DNA from: an uncultured Clostridium sp.
Lineage (GTDB): Bacteria; Bacillota; Clostridia; Lachnospirales; Lachnospiraceae
Reading direction: 5' to 3'
DNA: 64,000 nt
Assembly (NCBI GenBank): GCA_934438135.1
Contig: CAKSBP010000005.1
Location: 37,978-101,977 of the forward strand
Part shown: positions 8,537 to 16,673 of the stretch, piece after piece
Numbering within the stretch: the first letter of the stretch is position 1
Layout: each line of letters starts with the position of its first letter
The notes under the pieces: model-generated
Told to the model about the DNA's origin: nothing
The model's input: only the letters and a program-made list of their open reading frames with translations
Databases searched by the model: none
Program-made: the position numbers and the translations under genes

Positions 8537-9130
8537 TTAACATGCCTGACATTCTCTCAGTGCACAGTCTTTTATCATTTTTAAAAACATCTGATGAATC
8601 CGCAGATCTCCATCTAGTTCTGGGTGAAAAGATAATCCGATTTGATTCCGATATTGTACACCAACAATATTACCATCTACAACCGATAGAATTTCCACTT
8701 CATCAGAGGTGCTTTCAATGTAAGGTGCACGGATAAATGTCATTGGAACTTTTTCATAGCACCCAAACTTTTCTTCCGTGTAAAAACTGCCAAGCTGTCT
8801 GCCATATGCGTTTCTTCGCACTGTAACCGGAAGCGTACCAAAATAAACATTATCGTCATTGGAAAGTTTTGAAGCCAAAAGAATTAATCCTGCACAAGTT
8901 GCCAGAACCGGCATGCCTACCTCAATTTTCTCTTTTAAAGCATCAAACATATCCAATTCTCTTAACAGTTTTCCCTGAACCGTGCTTTCTCCGCCAGGAA
9001 GAATCAGTGCCTGAAACGGCTGTTCTAAATCCCGTTTCTGCCGCAGCTCGACGTAATCCACACCGAGCTTTTCTAACACTTTTTCATGTTCCAGGAATGC
9101 TCCCTGAACTGCCAGCACACCTACTATCAT
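8537..9130 (-). CDS. pdxT: Pyridoxal 5'-phosphate synthase glutaminase subunit
   Basis: 197 residues, the usual PdxT length. It is a class I glutamine amidotransferase: oxyanion region LPGGEST, nucleophile Cys in ATCAGLILLA, and His/Glu of the triad in SFHPELDGD. It hydrolyses glutamine and channels ammonia to PdxS for PLP synthesis. The gene starts one base after pdxS ends, as expected for a coupled pair. No clear terminator follows before corA. Confidence 0.96.
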   Translation of the reverse strand: MIVGVLAVQGAFLEHEKVLEKLGVDYVELRQKRDLEQPFQALILPGGESTVQGKLLRELDMFDALKEKIEVGMPVLATCAGLILLASKLSNDDNVYFGTLPVTVRRNAYGRQLGSFYTEEKFGCYEKVPMTFIRAPYIESTSDEVEILSVVDGNIVGVQYRNQIGLSFHPELDGDLRIHQMFLKMIKDCALRECQAC

Positions 9131-9131
9131 A

Positions 9132-10007
9132 TTATTTCCCCCGTTCTGCCATTAAAAGTGCAATTTCCTGTTCATTAATACCGACCATAGCTTCTCCTAA
9201 ATCTTCCGAAAGTTCTGCCAGCATTTTTGCATCTGTGTAATTTGTAACCGCTTTTACAATTGCCTGAGCACGTTTTGCAGGATTTCCAGATTTGAAAATG
9301 CCAGAACCAACGAATACACCTTCTGCACCTAACTGCATCATTAATGCTGCATCTGCTGGAGTTGCTACACCACCTGCTGCAAAGTTAACAACTGGAAGTT
9401 TCTGATTGTCATGGACATAACGAACCAGATCATAGGAAACTCTTAAGTCTTTTGCTGCCTGATACAGTTCGTCTTCACTCATAGAAACAAGACGTCTGAT
9501 TTCCTGATTCATCATTCTCATATGACTTACCGCCTGCACAACATCACCTGTTCCTGGTTCACCTTTGGTACGAATCATAGAAGCTCCTTCTTCAATTCTT
9601 CTGAGTGCTTCACCTAAATCCTTTGCACCACATACAAATGGTACTTTAAACTTTGTCTTGTCAATGTGGAAAATATCATCTGCTGGTGATAATACCTCAC
9701 TTTCATCTATGTAATCAATTTCAATTGCCTCTAAAATCTGCGCTTCTGCAAAATGACCAATTCTGCATTTCGCCATAACTGGAATACTGACTGCTTCCTG
9801 AATTCCTTTAATCATCTTTGGATCGCTCATTCTGGAAACTCCACCTGCTGCCCTGATATCTGCTGGAATTCTCTCTAGTGCCATAACCGCACATGCACCT
9901 GCTTCCTGTGCAATCTTCGCCTGCTCAGGTGTTGTAACATCCATAATAACGCCGCCTTTTAACATCTGTGCCAGTTCCTTATTTAATTCATATCGTTTCT
10001 GTTCCAT
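9132..10007 (-). CDS. pdxS: Pyridoxal 5'-phosphate synthase lyase subunit
   Basis: 291 residues, a beta/alpha barrel. Conserved segments such as GGVIMDVTTPEQA, MAKCRIGHFAEAQ, FAAGGVATPADAA and GVFVGSGIFKS identify PdxS. It condenses ribose 5-phosphate, glyceraldehyde 3-phosphate and ammonia into PLP in a 12+12 complex with PdxT. An alternative TTG start at 10022 exists, but ATG 10007 behind GGAGGA is preferred. It is divergent from the MocR-type regulator gene, the classic arrangement for PdxR control. Confidence 0.97.
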   Translation of the reverse strand: MEQKRYELNKELAQMLKGGVIMDVTTPEQAKIAQEAGACAVMALERIPADIRAAGGVSRMSDPKMIKGIQEAVSIPVMAKCRIGHFAEAQILEAIEIDYIDESEVLSPADDIFHIDKTKFKVPFVCGAKDLGEALRRIEEGASMIRTKGEPGTGDVVQAVSHMRMMNQEIRRLVSMSEDELYQAAKDLRVSYDLVRYVHDNQKLPVVNFAAGGVATPADAALMMQLGAEGVFVGSGIFKSGNPAKRAQAIVKAVTNYTDAKMLAELSEDLGEAMVGINEQEIALLMAERGK

Positions 10008-10035
10008 ATCTTCTTCCTCCAATTTTTCTATTGAA

Positions 10036-10062
10036 TTCTCTGCTTAATTTTGTTCTCTGCTT
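10036..10062. repeat. Direct repeat, candidate PdxR binding sites
   Basis: TTCTCTGCTT occurs at 10036-10045 and 10053-10062, 17 bases apart. The second copy overlaps the -35 box of the regulator promoter. MocR-type PdxR proteins are known to bind direct repeats in this kind of divergent region; the assignment is inference. Confidence 0.45.
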
Positions 10063-10089
10063 TACAAAAAATCTACCATTGATTATAAT
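10061..10089 (+). promoter_or_regulatory. Promoter of pdxR, overlapping a divergent -10
   Basis: TTTACA (10061-10066) and TATAAT (10084-10089) have a 17-base spacer. The minus strand carries its own TATAAT at 10082-10087, so the two divergent -10 boxes nearly coincide and the two directions should compete. No convincing -35 is seen for the pdxS direction, which suits an activator-dependent promoter. Confidence 0.55.
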
Positions 10090-10160
10090 AGAAACTGGTC
10101 ATATTTAAATATTCAAATTAGAAAGATTTTATATATCCAGTTTAAAAGGAGATTTCACAT

Positions 10161-11558
10161 ATGTTAACCTATTCATTTGAAAACATAGGGTCAGAAAGCC
10201 TGTATGAATATTTGTACCGGCGGATAAAAGAAGATATTTTAAGCAAAAAACTTCAGGTCGGAGACCGTCTTCCCTCCAAACGAAGCTTTGCAAAGCACCT
10301 AAACATCAGTGTTATTACGGTGGAAAGTGCTTATTCCCAGCTTCAGGTAGAAGGCTATATTTACTCAATTCCCAAAAAAGGATACTTTGTATCTGACCTT
10401 GACCAGAATGAATTTGTACATAAGACCAGACACTCTCAGACTATTCTGAAACAAGATAAAAAGGAACCTTATTTTGTGGATTTTGCAAGTAATACGATTC
10501 ATCCAGATAATTTTCCCTTTCCTACCTGGACAAAACTTATGCGGGAAATTATCGCCCATGAACCCGGTGAAAACCTGTTAACTTCCGCACCTGCTGGTGG
10601 TATTACTGCTTTGAAACATGCTATATCCGAACATTTATATGAATTTCGTGGTATGTCTGTCTCACCAGAACAGATTATTATCGGTGCTGGAACCGAATAT
10701 ATTTACAATCTATTAATCCAGCTGCTTGGACATAACAATGTGTTTGCCGTAGAAAATCCAGGATATCAGAAAATAAGTAAGGTTTATGAAAAGAATGCCG
10801 TTTCCTGCTGCCATATTCCAATGGATAAGGACGGTATCTCCGTAAAAGAGTTACAGAAAAGCCAAGCTGACATCGTCCACCTATCTCCATCCCACCATTT
10901 TCCAACCGGTATTGTGGTTCCAATCAGCAGACGTTATGATTTATTAAGCTGGGCTTCCCAAAGAGAAAACAGATATATTATTGAGGATGATTATGACTGT
11001 GAATTCCGTCTGTATGGAAAACCAATTCCTACCTTACAGAGCATTGATGTGATGGAAAAAGTCATTTACATGAATACCTTTACGAAAAGCCTTGCACCAT
11101 CCTTTCGTATTGCTTATATGGTACTTCCAAAGCACCTGCTTCATATCTTTCAACATGAACTAAGCTTTTATTCTTGTACTGTTTCCAATATCGAGCAGTA
11201 CACCCTTGCAGCATTTATTGAACAAGGCTATTTTGAAAAACATATTAACCGTATGCGGATTTATTATCGCACCAAACGGGATAAATTGATTAAACTGTTA
11301 AAAAACAGTACTCTCGCTCCTTTTATTACTTTATCCGAAGAAGATTCCGGACTTCATTTTCTTATGGAATTAAAAACAGAACGCACAGACGAAGAATTAA
11401 TAGAACGTGCCCGAATCCAGGGAATCCGTATCCGCTGTCTGTCTCAGTTCTATTATAAAGACACACCAAGAAAAGAACATATACTAATTGTAAGCTACGC
11501 CGGCATAGAAGAGACAAAAATGGAAGAAGCCGTACACAGGTTAGAATGTCTTTTATAG
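10161..11558 (+). CDS. pdxR: MocR/PdxR-family transcriptional regulator (GntR HTH plus aminotransferase fold)
   Basis: 465 residues. A GntR winged helix lies at about 10-80 (LYEYLYRRIKEDI, RLPSKRSFAKHL). A type I aminotransferase-like domain follows, with the PLP-contacting DDYDCEF (276-282) and a candidate PLP Lys309 in NTFTKSLAPSFR. Its position divergent from pdxST strongly suggests PdxR, which senses PLP and controls PLP synthesis. An AAAGGAG ribosome site precedes ATG 10161. The symbol rests on family plus context; the ligand is not shown by sequence. Confidence 0.88.
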   Translation: MLTYSFENIGSESLYEYLYRRIKEDILSKKLQVGDRLPSKRSFAKHLNISVITVESAYSQLQVEGYIYSIPKKGYFVSDLDQNEFVHKTRHSQTILKQDKKEPYFVDFASNTIHPDNFPFPTWTKLMREIIAHEPGENLLTSAPAGGITALKHAISEHLYEFRGMSVSPEQIIIGAGTEYIYNLLIQLLGHNNVFAVENPGYQKISKVYEKNAVSCCHIPMDKDGISVKELQKSQADIVHLSPSHHFPTGIVVPISRRYDLLSWASQRENRYIIEDDYDCEFRLYGKPIPTLQSIDVMEKVIYMNTFTKSLAPSFRIAYMVLPKHLLHIFQHELSFYSCTVSNIEQYTLAAFIEQGYFEKHINRMRIYYRTKRDKLIKLLKNSTLAPFITLSEEDSGLHFLMELKTERTDEELIERARIQGIRIRCLSQFYYKDTPRKEHILIVSYAGIEETKMEEAVHRLECLL

Positions 11559-11598
11559 AAAACATTTACTGCATCATTTGACGATTCGCACATTCTAC

Positions 11599-11647
11599 AG
11601 TCCCTGTTCAAAAGTGATAATCCATCACAAAATAAACTTCAGGGACT
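11599..11647. repeat. Nested inverted repeats in a convergent gap
   Basis: AGTCCCTG (11599-11606) pairs with CAGGGACT (11640-11647), enclosing GTGAT (11614-11618) / ATCAC (11624-11628). It sits between two convergent genes. There is no flanking T-run, so it is not a standard terminator, but it may serve as a barrier or 3'-end element for both transcripts. Confidence 0.5.
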
Positions 11648-11672
11648 ACATCTAAGCAGACAGATATCTCCC

Positions 11673-13376
11673 TTATTTTTCCATTAATTGTTCCAAGCCG
11701 TATAAGGCTGCTCCGGCTGCACCAACAATTTCCGGCTCATTACAGATATAAAGCTTACTCTTAATTTTTTCCTCTACTGCCTTTACTACACCAGGATTCT
11801 TTGCAACTCCTCCTGTCATCATAAATGTTCCTTCCAATCCAACACGCTTCATTAGAGAATATCCTTTGGATGCAATGGATTTGTGAATTCCATGAGCAAT
11901 ATCGCACTTCTCTTTATTCTGAGCAATCAAAGAAATTACCTCTGACTCTGCAAAAACAGAACACATACTGCTGATATCAATATCTTCTTTCCATTCCAAA
12001 GAAATCGGACCTAATTCACTAATATCAATTTCCAAGGTTCTTGCCATCATTTCCAAAAAACGTCCGGTTCCCGCAGCACATTTATCATTCATAACGAAAT
12101 CTTTTACTTCGCCTTTTTCATTTAATTTAATTGCCTTGCTGTCCTGACCGCCGATATCCAGAATCGTTCTCACCTCTGGATTAAAATAGTGGGCACCCTT
12201 TCCATGGCAGCTGATTTCTGTAACGGTTTCATCCGCAAATGGAATACTGACTCTTCCATATCCGGTGGAAATAATAATATCGATATCCTCCTGCTTTAAA
12301 TTGGCTTTCTTCAATACACATTCTAAAATCCGCTCTGCACTTTCACCACTCTTTGCACCCGTTCTTACTACATCAAATGCAACAATCTTTTTCTCCTGAT
12401 CAAGAATGACTGCGTTGGTGGATGTGGAGCCACTGTCAATTCCCATGCTGTACATTTTAGTTCCCTCCTCTTTTCTCTTTCTTCTCTGATTTTTTATAAT
12501 ACCATTTGCCACGCGAAGGGATTCTAAAAATGCCTCTACTCTGGTTCGAATCTGTCCTTCACACTGTCTGGTGGAATCTGTTTCTACTAAAATGACTGGT
12601 ATCTTATCCAGCTTTTTCTTAAGCCAGGTATATTCATAGGAATAAGAATCACAGAACTGAACCGTATGATAAATAATTCCGTCTAACTGGTCTTCAAATC
12701 CTTTTACGTACTCTTCCCGGTTTACTGCCTTTTCCATACGCATACATGGAATCTGATTTAACAGCCTGTCTGCATAAGAATGAAATACATCTTTTTTATC
12801 AATTTGAAAATCACGGCTGATTCCTGTACAGGTTAAATTAAACAAAACTTCTGCATTCTGTTCTTCCAATACCTTCAGAATGCTTTTACTTGCTCTGGCT
12901 CCCATTACACCAACACGTAGTTTCCGTTCTCTGTTCTCTGGTCTTTTCTCTTCCGGCTGCCGTTTCTGTTCCAAAATCTTTTTCAATGCCTGCTCTAATT
13001 CTTTTTCAGCCCAGGTCTTTCCGGTAAACTCTTCATAGGCTTTCCACATTTCCCGAATCCGTTTTTCATAAATAGAAATGGAAAAATCGTTTACAATCCG
13101 TGGAATATCTAGAATATAAACAAATTTATCTGGACAAAGTTCTTTTACTACATCATAAAGCCGACGGATACTGTCACAGCATGCAGTCAATACAATACCA
13201 TCATACTTTTTATCCAAAATATCTTCCAAGGCTCCTTTTGCATAGGAGCAGAGATTTGGATGCAGATATGTATCTGCTTTCACAAAGCTGGTTACTTCTG
13301 GTGAAATCCGCTGTACTTCTTCTCCCATTGCCTCAAACAATTCAATTGGGGTATATTTGCACACAAATCCTATCAT
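11673..13376 (-). CDS. 2-hydroxyacyl-CoA dehydratase subunit fused to its ATP-dependent activase
   Basis: 567 residues in two parts. Residues 1-about 300 are a dehydratase subunit (HgdB/FldC-like) keeping three Cys regions likely to hold the [4Fe-4S] cluster (C43, C66/C67, C242) and ending with the family block GQIRTRVEAFLE. Residues 308-567 form a complete activase of 260 residues (BcrAD/BadFG ASKHA fold): DSGSTSTNA phosphate loop, bridging-cluster Cys in NDKCAAGTGRF and SSMCSVFAES, and GGVAKNPGV. The activase drives one electron into the dehydratase at the cost of ATP. An AGGAGG sits 8 bases before internal Met308 (ATG at 12455), so a separate activase may also be made. It follows the partner subunit by one base. 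The substrate is unknown. Confidence 0.88.
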   Translation of the reverse strand: MIGFVCKYTPIELFEAMGEEVQRISPEVTSFVKADTYLHPNLCSYAKGALEDILDKKYDGIVLTACCDSIRRLYDVVKELCPDKFVYILDIPRIVNDFSISIYEKRIREMWKAYEEFTGKTWAEKELEQALKKILEQKRQPEEKRPENRERKLRVGVMGARASKSILKVLEEQNAEVLFNLTCTGISRDFQIDKKDVFHSYADRLLNQIPCMRMEKAVNREEYVKGFEDQLDGIIYHTVQFCDSYSYEYTWLKKKLDKIPVILVETDSTRQCEGQIRTRVEAFLESLRVANGIIKNQRRKRKEEGTKMYSMGIDSGSTSTNAVILDQEKKIVAFDVVRTGAKSGESAERILECVLKKANLKQEDIDIIISTGYGRVSIPFADETVTEISCHGKGAHYFNPEVRTILDIGGQDSKAIKLNEKGEVKDFVMNDKCAAGTGRFLEMMARTLEIDISELGPISLEWKEDIDISSMCSVFAESEVISLIAQNKEKCDIAHGIHKSIASKGYSLMKRVGLEGTFMMTGGVAKNPGVVKAVEEKIKSKLYICNEPEIVGAAGAALYGLEQLMEK

Positions 13377-13377
13377 A

Positions 13378-14646
13378 TTAGGAAACCTCCTCGTTTATCA
13401 ATTCTAGAAATGCCTCCAAACGGGTTTTGATCTGTCCATCATGACTGTTTCTCCGATCCATGGCATCTCCATCCAAAATCAGTGTTGGAATGTCTTTCTT
13501 CTGCATTGCTTCTTTGAGCATCACACTTCCTCCAGAAGACTGTTTGCATCCCCAATGACAGAAATTAATGACGGCATCTGGTTCCAGTTCATCCACCAGT
13601 TCCGATACTCTGTCAATTTTTCGTTCATAAGAACCATTATATAAATTGTGTACCATTTTCTTTGCCAAAGACCATATTGGTTTTTCTATATCCAGCGGCT
13701 GCATATAATCAATTACCGTATCATTGGCAATCACCTGATACTTTTCATTGGCGTTAAAATACTGCTTTAATGTTTCCTGATAATAAGGAAGTAAATGTAC
13801 CCATAAAATCTTCTTTCCGGTAAACTTCGGATATTTTCGAATATCGTCTTTCATAAAACGGAATAAATCCAATACTTCTTTGGTTCCAATATCCAGATGT
13901 GTTGCAAACAGCATATAAAGCTGCGCTGTTAAAGAGCCCGGATACCAAATGGATTTCTGTAACTCTAAAAATTCCTTTAAATACTCTTTTGACTGGTTTT
14001 CCCGTTCCAGCGTATGTTTTAGTTCGCTTCGATCTAATTTTTTATGATATTTATCTTCCAACTGTTTAATCATCTCTTCTAACTGTAGTTCAACATAACG
14101 AACAGCATCTTCTCCTGTATCATACGGAATATCCAGTAGACAGAAATCGATATTCTTTTCTTTACAAAGATAGCGGAATGTATTTAGATTCCCATCGCAG
14201 GTCAGAGACGTCGTCACTGCAAAAGATGGAACTGGAATGGCTCCTGCATCTACTGCACCAATAAATCCTTTGTGATAAGAACACAGAGTCGGTGCAATTC
14301 CTTCGCTCTGTGCATAATCGATAAAATAATCCTCACATTGCATTCCTGATAAAAAGGAAGCAAAACACTCAATTGAAACTGAATTTAAACCAAAACACCG
14401 AAACAGCTCTACCGGAGCAAAAATATTTCCCCAGACATAAGTTTCTGGATGTTTCAATGCTTTTGTAGTCATCTGCATTACAAGATGTTCTAATTTCTGA
14501 TAACCATGTGCCAGGCTTTTATTGGGTAATAATCCTGTTTTAAACTGATTTGCCCGAATTCCTACCTGAATCATTTTCCAGCTCCGCTCTGGTTTTTCTT
14601 GGGCTGTCTTTTTGATAAACTTTCCATAAGTCTGTATAACGTTCAT
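13378..14646 (-). CDS. 2-hydroxyacyl-CoA dehydratase family protein
   Basis: 422 residues. Conserved Cys positions of the family are present: C122 in TLCSYHKGFIG, C150 in LTCDGN, and C363/C367 in NFCHWGCKQSSGG. The C-terminal GQIKTRLEAFLE block repeats that of the partner subunit. It should form the heterodimeric iron-sulfur dehydratase with the N-terminal part of the next protein, catalysing radical-based syn-elimination of water from an (R)-2-hydroxyacyl-CoA. Which acid (glutarate, phenyllactate, lactate or other) cannot be told; no CoA-transferase or 2-hydroxyacid dehydrogenase is adjacent. ATG 14646 follows AAGGAG. It is first in its operon, behind a strong promoter. Confidence 0.85.
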   Translation of the reverse strand: MNVIQTYGKFIKKTAQEKPERSWKMIQVGIRANQFKTGLLPNKSLAHGYQKLEHLVMQMTTKALKHPETYVWGNIFAPVELFRCFGLNSVSIECFASFLSGMQCEDYFIDYAQSEGIAPTLCSYHKGFIGAVDAGAIPVPSFAVTTSLTCDGNLNTFRYLCKEKNIDFCLLDIPYDTGEDAVRYVELQLEEMIKQLEDKYHKKLDRSELKHTLERENQSKEYLKEFLELQKSIWYPGSLTAQLYMLFATHLDIGTKEVLDLFRFMKDDIRKYPKFTGKKILWVHLLPYYQETLKQYFNANEKYQVIANDTVIDYMQPLDIEKPIWSLAKKMVHNLYNGSYERKIDRVSELVDELEPDAVINFCHWGCKQSSGGSVMLKEAMQKKDIPTLILDGDAMDRRNSHDGQIKTRLEAFLELINEEVS

Positions 14647-14664
14647 AACTGTGCTCCTTACCTT

Positions 14665-14677
14665 CGGCTCGAAGCCG
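14665..14677 (-). promoter_or_regulatory. Small hairpin next to the dehydratase ribosome site
   Basis: CGGCT-TCG-AGCCG forms a tight stem ending about 8 bases before the AAGGAG ribosome site. It may shape translation or protect the mRNA 5' end. Confidence 0.4.
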
Positions 14678-14711
14678 TAATTTTGTATAGAATGGAAATC
14701 TTCAATCAGTA

Positions 14712-14739
14712 ATTATAATCCTCTGAAATTTGATGTCAA
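14712..14739 (-). promoter_or_regulatory. Promoter of the dehydratase operon
   Basis: TTGACA (14734-14739) and TATAAT (14712-14717), both perfect consensus, have a 16-base spacer. The predicted leader is about 60 bases. It lies immediately after the tyrS terminator. Confidence 0.8.
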
Positions 14740-14745
14740 GGATCG

Positions 14746-14774
14746 AAAAAAGCCAGATTAACTTTAAATCTGGC
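14746..14774 (-). terminator. Terminator of tyrS
   Basis: GCCAGAT (14752-14758) pairs with ATCTGGC (14768-14774). On the minus strand a six-T run follows, 23 bases after the tyrS stop codon. Confidence 0.85.
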
Positions 14775-14796
14775 CTTCCATCCTCTTTATGGAATT

Positions 14797-16023
14797 TTAT
14801 TCTGTAAATTTTCCAACATAGTATTTCTTCTTACCACGGCGGATTACGATGATATCTTCACCTAAAATGCAGCTCTTATCAATATTGAATTCTAAATCTT
14901 TCACTACTTCACCATTGATGGAAATAGAACCTGCTGTTACAAATTCTCTTGCTTCTCTCTTGGAAGAACAGATTTTAGCAGCAGCAAGTACATCAACGAT
15001 ATTTCCTTCCTTACATTCAAATGTTGGTACACCATTTAAGCATACTAACAAATCTTTCACAGGAATTTCTTTGATATTTCCTTTAAACAGATTTTCACTG
15101 ATTTTTACTGCATTCTCGTACTCTTCTTCGCCGTGAAGGTCTGTAACGATTTCTTTCGCTAATGTCTTCTGGGCAATTCTTAAATGAGGTGCTTCGTTAT
15201 GCTGTTTTTCAATCTCTTCAATTTCTTCTTTTGAAAGGAATGTCAGTTTCTTTAAGTACTCGATTACTTTGGAATCTTCTGCATTTAACAGGAACTGATA
15301 CAATTCGTAAGGAGATGTCTTCTCTTTATCCAGCCAGATTGCATTTCCTTCACTCTTACCAAACTTCACACCTCTTGAATCAGTAATCAATGGCATAGTG
15401 AACGCATACACTTCCTCACCGCTCGTCTTACGAACTAATTCCACACCAGTTGTAATGTTACCCCACTGATCAGAACCAGCAACTTGAAGGTCAACGCCCA
15501 TTGTTTCATGCAGATGTTTGAAATCAAGACCCTGAATGAGCATATAAGAAAATTCTGCATAAGAAATACCAGATTCCATCTGTCTTCTAACCAGGTCTTT
15601 GTTTAACATGTAACCTACGTTAATATATTTTCCATAATCACGGAAGAAATCAATAACAGTCAGATCTTTTACCCAATCATAGTTATTTACTACTTCGTAA
15701 GGGAAAATCTTCTGAATCTGTTCTTTTAATTTTAAAAAGTTCTGTTCTACTACTTTCTTGTCAGCAAGTTTACGTTCTGTAGTTCCTCTTGGATCACCGA
15801 TTAACGCAGTCGCTCCTCCGACAAGGATAATTGGGTGATGGCCTGCTTTTGCAAGTCTTCTCGTAATTAAAAATGATGAATAATGTCCCAGATGCAGACT
15901 GTCTGCTGTAGGGTCTGTTCCAATATAGAAAGAAATGCTTTCGTTATTTAATTTATCGATAAGCTCTGGACTAGTAATATCCTGAATAAGACCCCTCCAT
16001 TTTAATTCATCATATAATTTCAT
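14797..16023 (-). CDS. tyrS: Tyrosyl-tRNA synthetase
   Basis: 408 residues, a class I synthetase. The HIGH-type motif is HLGH in DSLHLGHYSSF; the KMSKS loop is KFGKS (GVKFGKSEGNA). The Tyr-binding VAGSDQWGN segment is present. The C-terminal S4-like RNA-binding domain lies at about 340-408. It charges tRNA-Tyr. The leader between the predicted promoter and the start is only about 100 bases, and I find no T-box core, which is uncommon for Bacillota tyrS. ATG 16023 follows TTAGGAGG. Confidence 0.97.
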   Translation of the reverse strand: MKLYDELKWRGLIQDITSPELIDKLNNESISFYIGTDPTADSLHLGHYSSFLITRRLAKAGHHPIILVGGATALIGDPRGTTERKLADKKVVEQNFLKLKEQIQKIFPYEVVNNYDWVKDLTVIDFFRDYGKYINVGYMLNKDLVRRQMESGISYAEFSYMLIQGLDFKHLHETMGVDLQVAGSDQWGNITTGVELVRKTSGEEVYAFTMPLITDSRGVKFGKSEGNAIWLDKEKTSPYELYQFLLNAEDSKVIEYLKKLTFLSKEEIEEIEKQHNEAPHLRIAQKTLAKEIVTDLHGEEEYENAVKISENLFKGNIKEIPVKDLLVCLNGVPTFECKEGNIVDVLAAAKICSSKREAREFVTAGSISINGEVVKDLEFNIDKSCILGEDIIVIRRGKKKYYVGKFTE

Positions 16024-16126
16024 AATTTGCCTCCTAACTGTCCCAGAAAGCTTCTTTCTGCCATCCGAAACATGTTCTCTTATAGTGTGAAGAACGCTTC
16101 AAAGCCACGTTTCACCTTTTCTTCAT

Positions 16127-16153
16127 ATTATATTCATTTTATTATGATAACAA
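16127..16153 (-). promoter_or_regulatory. Candidate tyrS promoter
   Basis: TATAAT (16127-16132) has a TTGTTA box (16148-16153) at a short 15-base spacing. A one-base shift to TTTGTT gives 16. The -10 is good and the -35 is uncertain. Confidence 0.45.
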
Positions 16154-16203
16154 AAAATGGTGGAATGTACAACTGTTTTGTTTGAAATGGACAGAAGCAA
16201 AAG

Positions 16204-16662
16204 TTATTTTGATGCATTAAGACCTTTAGTGTAAAGAATACGGACAATATCCATGAGTTTCTGAGAAGAAAAAACTTTTCTTAATTTACTCTCGAACTCT
16301 AGTTTACTATAACACATATCCCCTTGGTAAATCCTTTTAAGCACCTCATGAAATTTTTTATCATCTGTAATCATTACTGGATAAATTCTCTCCAATGAAG
16401 AATACAATACAAATACCGTTTTTGAGTAATTATCCAAATTAGGCACTACAATATCATAACGTGTTGCAAGAGTAAAATTATATTCACTCTTATCCTCTAC
16501 ATGCACAACATCTGTTTTGACATGTAAAATTCCATGTGTCTTTCTTTTAAGCAGCTCTAGCTGCTGCTTTAAAATCAGATCTGGCATATCCTGCGCAACT
16601 TCTAATTCGTTTATATCTTTAAACCCCCATAAATCTTGTTGATTAAATTTCTCATTTTCCAT
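16204..16662 (-). CDS. Hypothetical protein (152 aa)
   Basis: I do not recognise this protein. It has 152 residues, is soluble and mixed alpha/beta by eye, with no membrane helix, no signal peptide and no cysteine cluster. Segments include YDIVVPNLDNYSKTVFVLY and a helical C-terminus. A strong AAGGAGG precedes ATG 16662. It begins 11 bases after the nuclease-like gene ends, so the two form a small operon. Base composition looks more AT-rich than tyrS, which may hint at transfer, but this is by eye only. Confidence 0.6.
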   Translation of the reverse strand: MENEKFNQQDLWGFKDINELEVAQDMPDLILKQQLELLKRKTHGILHVKTDVVHVEDKSEYNFTLATRYDIVVPNLDNYSKTVFVLYSSLERIYPVMITDDKKFHEVLKRIYQGDMCYSKLEFESKLRKVFSSQKLMDIVRILYTKGLNASK

Positions 16663-16673
16663 AGTTATCCTCC

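Noticed and set aside
16024..16203. T-box riboswitch upstream of tyrS
   Set aside because: No specifier-loop or AGGGTGG-type antiterminator core and no terminator hairpin were found in the short leader.
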